A DNA stretch of 7,403 nt, from assembly GCA_946496415.1 (NCBI GenBank), contig CAMMGP010000052.1:1-7403 (forward strand), given 5' to 3'. This DNA comes from an uncultured Clostridia bacterium (GTDB lineage: Bacteria > Bacillota > Clostridia > Christensenellales > Aristaeellaceae). Each line of letters begins with the position of its first letter. The first letter of the stretch is position 1. The notes below the pieces were generated by a model. It made no database searches and was not told where the DNA came from. It saw nothing but the letters and a program-made list of their open reading frames with translations. Shown here piece by piece: positions 6,405 to 7,403 of the stretch. Made by a program: the position numbers and the translations under genes.

Positions 6405-7169
6405 TCAGGCCAGATACAGGGAAACCCTGTCCAGTATGCGGTTTAAGTTGTCGGCCATGGAGATCATGCCCGATAAGTAGATGGTGCCGCGGCACATCTC
6501 GTCCAGCGTCGAGGCTGTGCCGGTGAACAGCCCGTGCGCCAGGTCGATGTCGGCGAACTCCATGATCACACGCGGCTTTTCGCTGGGCTGCTTGATGGTG
6601 GTGAAGTGATGGCCCTTGACGCGGATGGTCAATTTGACCACGTCCTTGATACCCAGAGACACGTCCCCGTCCACCGTGTACGAGGCCGACAGTTTGGAAA
6701 TGGGGTCGTTGTTGGCCAGCGCCGAGATCGCCCCGGCCACGGTGTACATGGTGAGGATGGTGCTTTCCTCAAAAAACGTCCGCTCGCGCATGGCCTCCTC
6801 GGAGGGGCGCAGAAGCTCGGTCAGGCGGTTCGTGAGTTTTGTAAACGGCCCCAGCAGGAACGAGAGCAGCTGCACGATGCCCTTCACCGGCAGGCCGGGC
6901 TTGGAATGGTCGATGAGGTCGTTGAACTTTTCCGGCGAGGCAAAGCGCATTTTGCAGGTGCAGCCCTCGCTGCCCTCCGTCATGCGGCAGCCCTCGCGCG
7001 TGAAGTGGAAGGTGCAGCAGGGGCCGCCCTTCACCTCCAAACAAAGCGACACGGGCTTTTTCAGCCCCGCGAGGATCTCCTTTGCCTTGCCGTCCAGCGC
7101 GCAGAGGTCTTCCAGCGTCCCCAGCACGCCGTACATATTCACATAGGCCATCGCCCGCGCATCCTTCAT
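6405..7169 (-). CDS. SCP2-like (sterol carrier-type) domain protein
   Basis: This 254-aa soluble protein has no signal peptide. The C-terminal part (about 165-252) has the SCP2 pattern: a beta-rich stretch, then VIMEFADIDLAHGLFTG, a short helix, and a G-x-I-x-L-S-G-x-(I/M) strand before a final amphipathic helix. The N-terminal part (about 48-97) shows a similar strand-then-FASPEKFNDLI order, so the protein may hold two diverged SCP2-like halves. A hydrophobic helix lies at about 98-112. Five cysteines cluster at 51, 52, 61, 70 and 72. SCP2 folds bind lipids or other hydrophobic ligands in a tunnel; the ligand here is unknown. I chose the ATG at 7169 because GGGGAGG lies 7 nt upstream and a promoter just beyond; the frame stays open to 7367, but that extension crosses the promoter and terminator-like hairpin. 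It is first in an operon with the aminotransferase. The family call rests on pattern, not a search. Confidence 0.7.
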   Translation of the reverse strand: MKDARAMAYVNMYGVLGTLEDLCALDGKAKEILAGLKKPVSLCLEVKGGPCCTFHFTREGCRMTEGSEGCTCKMRFASPEKFNDLIDHSKPGLPVKGIVQLLSFLLGPFTKLTNRLTELLRPSEEAMRERTFFEESTILTMYTVAGAISALANNDPISKLSASYTVDGDVSLGIKDVVKLTIRVKGHHFTTIKQPSEKPRVIMEFADIDLAHGLFTGTASTLDEMCRGTIYLSGMISMADNLNRILDRVSLYLA

Positions 7170-7200
7170 GGCGCAACCTCCCCAGTCGTATATTAAAATC

Positions 7201-7209
7201 AGTATAGCA
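7201..7209 (-). promoter_or_regulatory. Extended -10 promoter of the SCP2-like/aminotransferase operon
   Basis: TG-N-TATACT on the minus strand is an extended -10 element. The -35 position (TTCCGT at 17 bp) is poor, which is typical of extended -10 promoters. Transcription would begin near 7194, about 25 nt before the ATG, leaving room for the GGGGAGG ribosome binding site at 7177-7183. Confidence 0.6.
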
Positions 7210-7243
7210 CAACCATGTAAAAAACGGAAGGGGAAAGGGCGGC

Positions 7244-7273
7244 AAAACGGCGGCGAAGCCCAGCCCCGCCGCC
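7244..7273 (-). terminator. GC-rich hairpin with short T-run, probable terminator of an upstream unit
   Basis: GGCGGCG (7249-7255) and CGCCGCC (7267-7273) pair over 7 bp around 11 nt. On the minus strand the stem is followed by G and four T (7247-7244). It lies upstream of the operon promoter, so it probably ends transcription entering from beyond the window edge. The arms resemble those of the terminator at 5077-5107. Confidence 0.55.
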
Positions 7274-7291
7274 CCAGAGCGCTGATAAAGC

Positions 7292-7355
7292 CCACAACCG
7301 CAAAAATTGCCCCGATAAAAAAGAAATCGGATGCAATTTTTGCTTCCGGCGGTGG
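7292..7355. repeat. Long imperfect hairpin with an 11-bp perfect inverted repeat
   Basis: GCAAAAATTGC (7300-7310) and GCAATTTTTGC (7333-7343) are perfect inverted repeats. Inside them CCGAT (7312-7316) and ATCGG (7326-7330) pair around a 9-nt A-rich loop. Outside, CCAC (7292-7295) and CC (7298-7299) can pair with GTGG (7352-7355) and GG (7348-7349), with an internal loop and bulge. Either strand could form the structure. No gene that I can support lies in 7274-7403. Confidence 0.7.
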
Positions 7356-7386
7356 ATTTGCCGAGCCCTACGGGATCGTCAAATCC
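7354..7386. repeat. Second hairpin next to the 7292-7355 element
   Basis: GGATTTG (7354-7360) and CAAATCC (7380-7386) are perfect 7-bp arms. Within, CGA pairs with TCG and CCC with GGG, separated by single mismatches and closed by a TAC loop, which gives one regular stem. It directly abuts, by two bases overlaps, the outer arm of the preceding hairpin, so the two are probably parts of one element that runs past the window edge. Confidence 0.65.
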
Positions 7387-7403
7387 AGTCGCAAGGTTGC
7401 AAG

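Noticed and set aside
5057..6526. 489-codon plus-strand open frame opposite the aminotransferase
   Set aside because: Val/His/Gly-rich composition with no recognisable domain. The opposite strand encodes a complete enzyme with all cofactor residues, so this frame is a codon-bias shadow.
7170..7367. N-terminal extension of the SCP2-like gene, in the same frame, to a start at 7295 or beyond
   Set aside because: The extension crosses a promoter -10 box and a terminator-like hairpin, has no ribosome binding site, and its translation resembles no known domain. The ATG at 7169 has GGGGAGG at ideal spacing.

Overview
The window looks like chromosomal DNA of a high-GC member of the Bacillota, most likely class Clostridia. 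This is an inference from style. Ribosome binding sites are strong and purine-rich, promoters are sigma-A-like with TATAAT boxes, terminators are intrinsic hairpins with U-tracts, a phosphorelay pair is of the PhoP/WalR type, and the cell-wall proteins carry long Pro-Thr linkers between peptidoglycan-binding repeats. No rRNA, tRNA, CRISPR array, transposase or phage gene was seen. All six recognised genes are on the minus strand, so the text below runs right to left, in the direction of transcription.

Right edge (about 7207-7403): no convincing gene. It holds a run of inverted repeats (7354-7386, 7300-7343 with outer extensions, and a GC-rich hairpin at 7249-7273 followed by a T-run). These could be a structured repeat element plus the terminator of something beyond the window. 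A promoter with an extended -10 box (7201-7209) then starts a two-gene operon: a cytosolic SCP2-like protein (6405-7169) and a class III PLP-dependent aminotransferase related to glutamate-1-semialdehyde aminomutase (5123-6391). A textbook intrinsic terminator (5077-5107) closes it.

Middle (2821-4983): a sigma-A-type promoter (TTGCAA, 17-bp spacer, TATAAT) drives an OmpR/PhoB-family response regulator (4215-4910) and a membrane sensor histidine kinase (2821-4218). Their reading frames overlap by four bases (ATGA), so the two are translationally coupled. The kinase has almost no extracytoplasmic domain.

Left (1-2820): a 212-bp GC-rich spacer with nested inverted repeats separates the kinase from a lipoprotein L,D-transpeptidase with three peptidoglycan-binding repeats (1202-2608). 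A hairpin follows its stop, then a TATAAT box and a TTG-initiated gene (1-1075, C-terminus outside the window). That gene encodes a secreted relative with four peptidoglycan-binding repeats and the same kind of Pro-Thr linker. Together, the left half suggests cell-envelope work: a two-component system beside two peptidoglycan-targeted proteins. Whether the regulator controls these neighbours is not shown by the sequence. The right-hand operon is metabolically unassigned and is the least explained part of the window.
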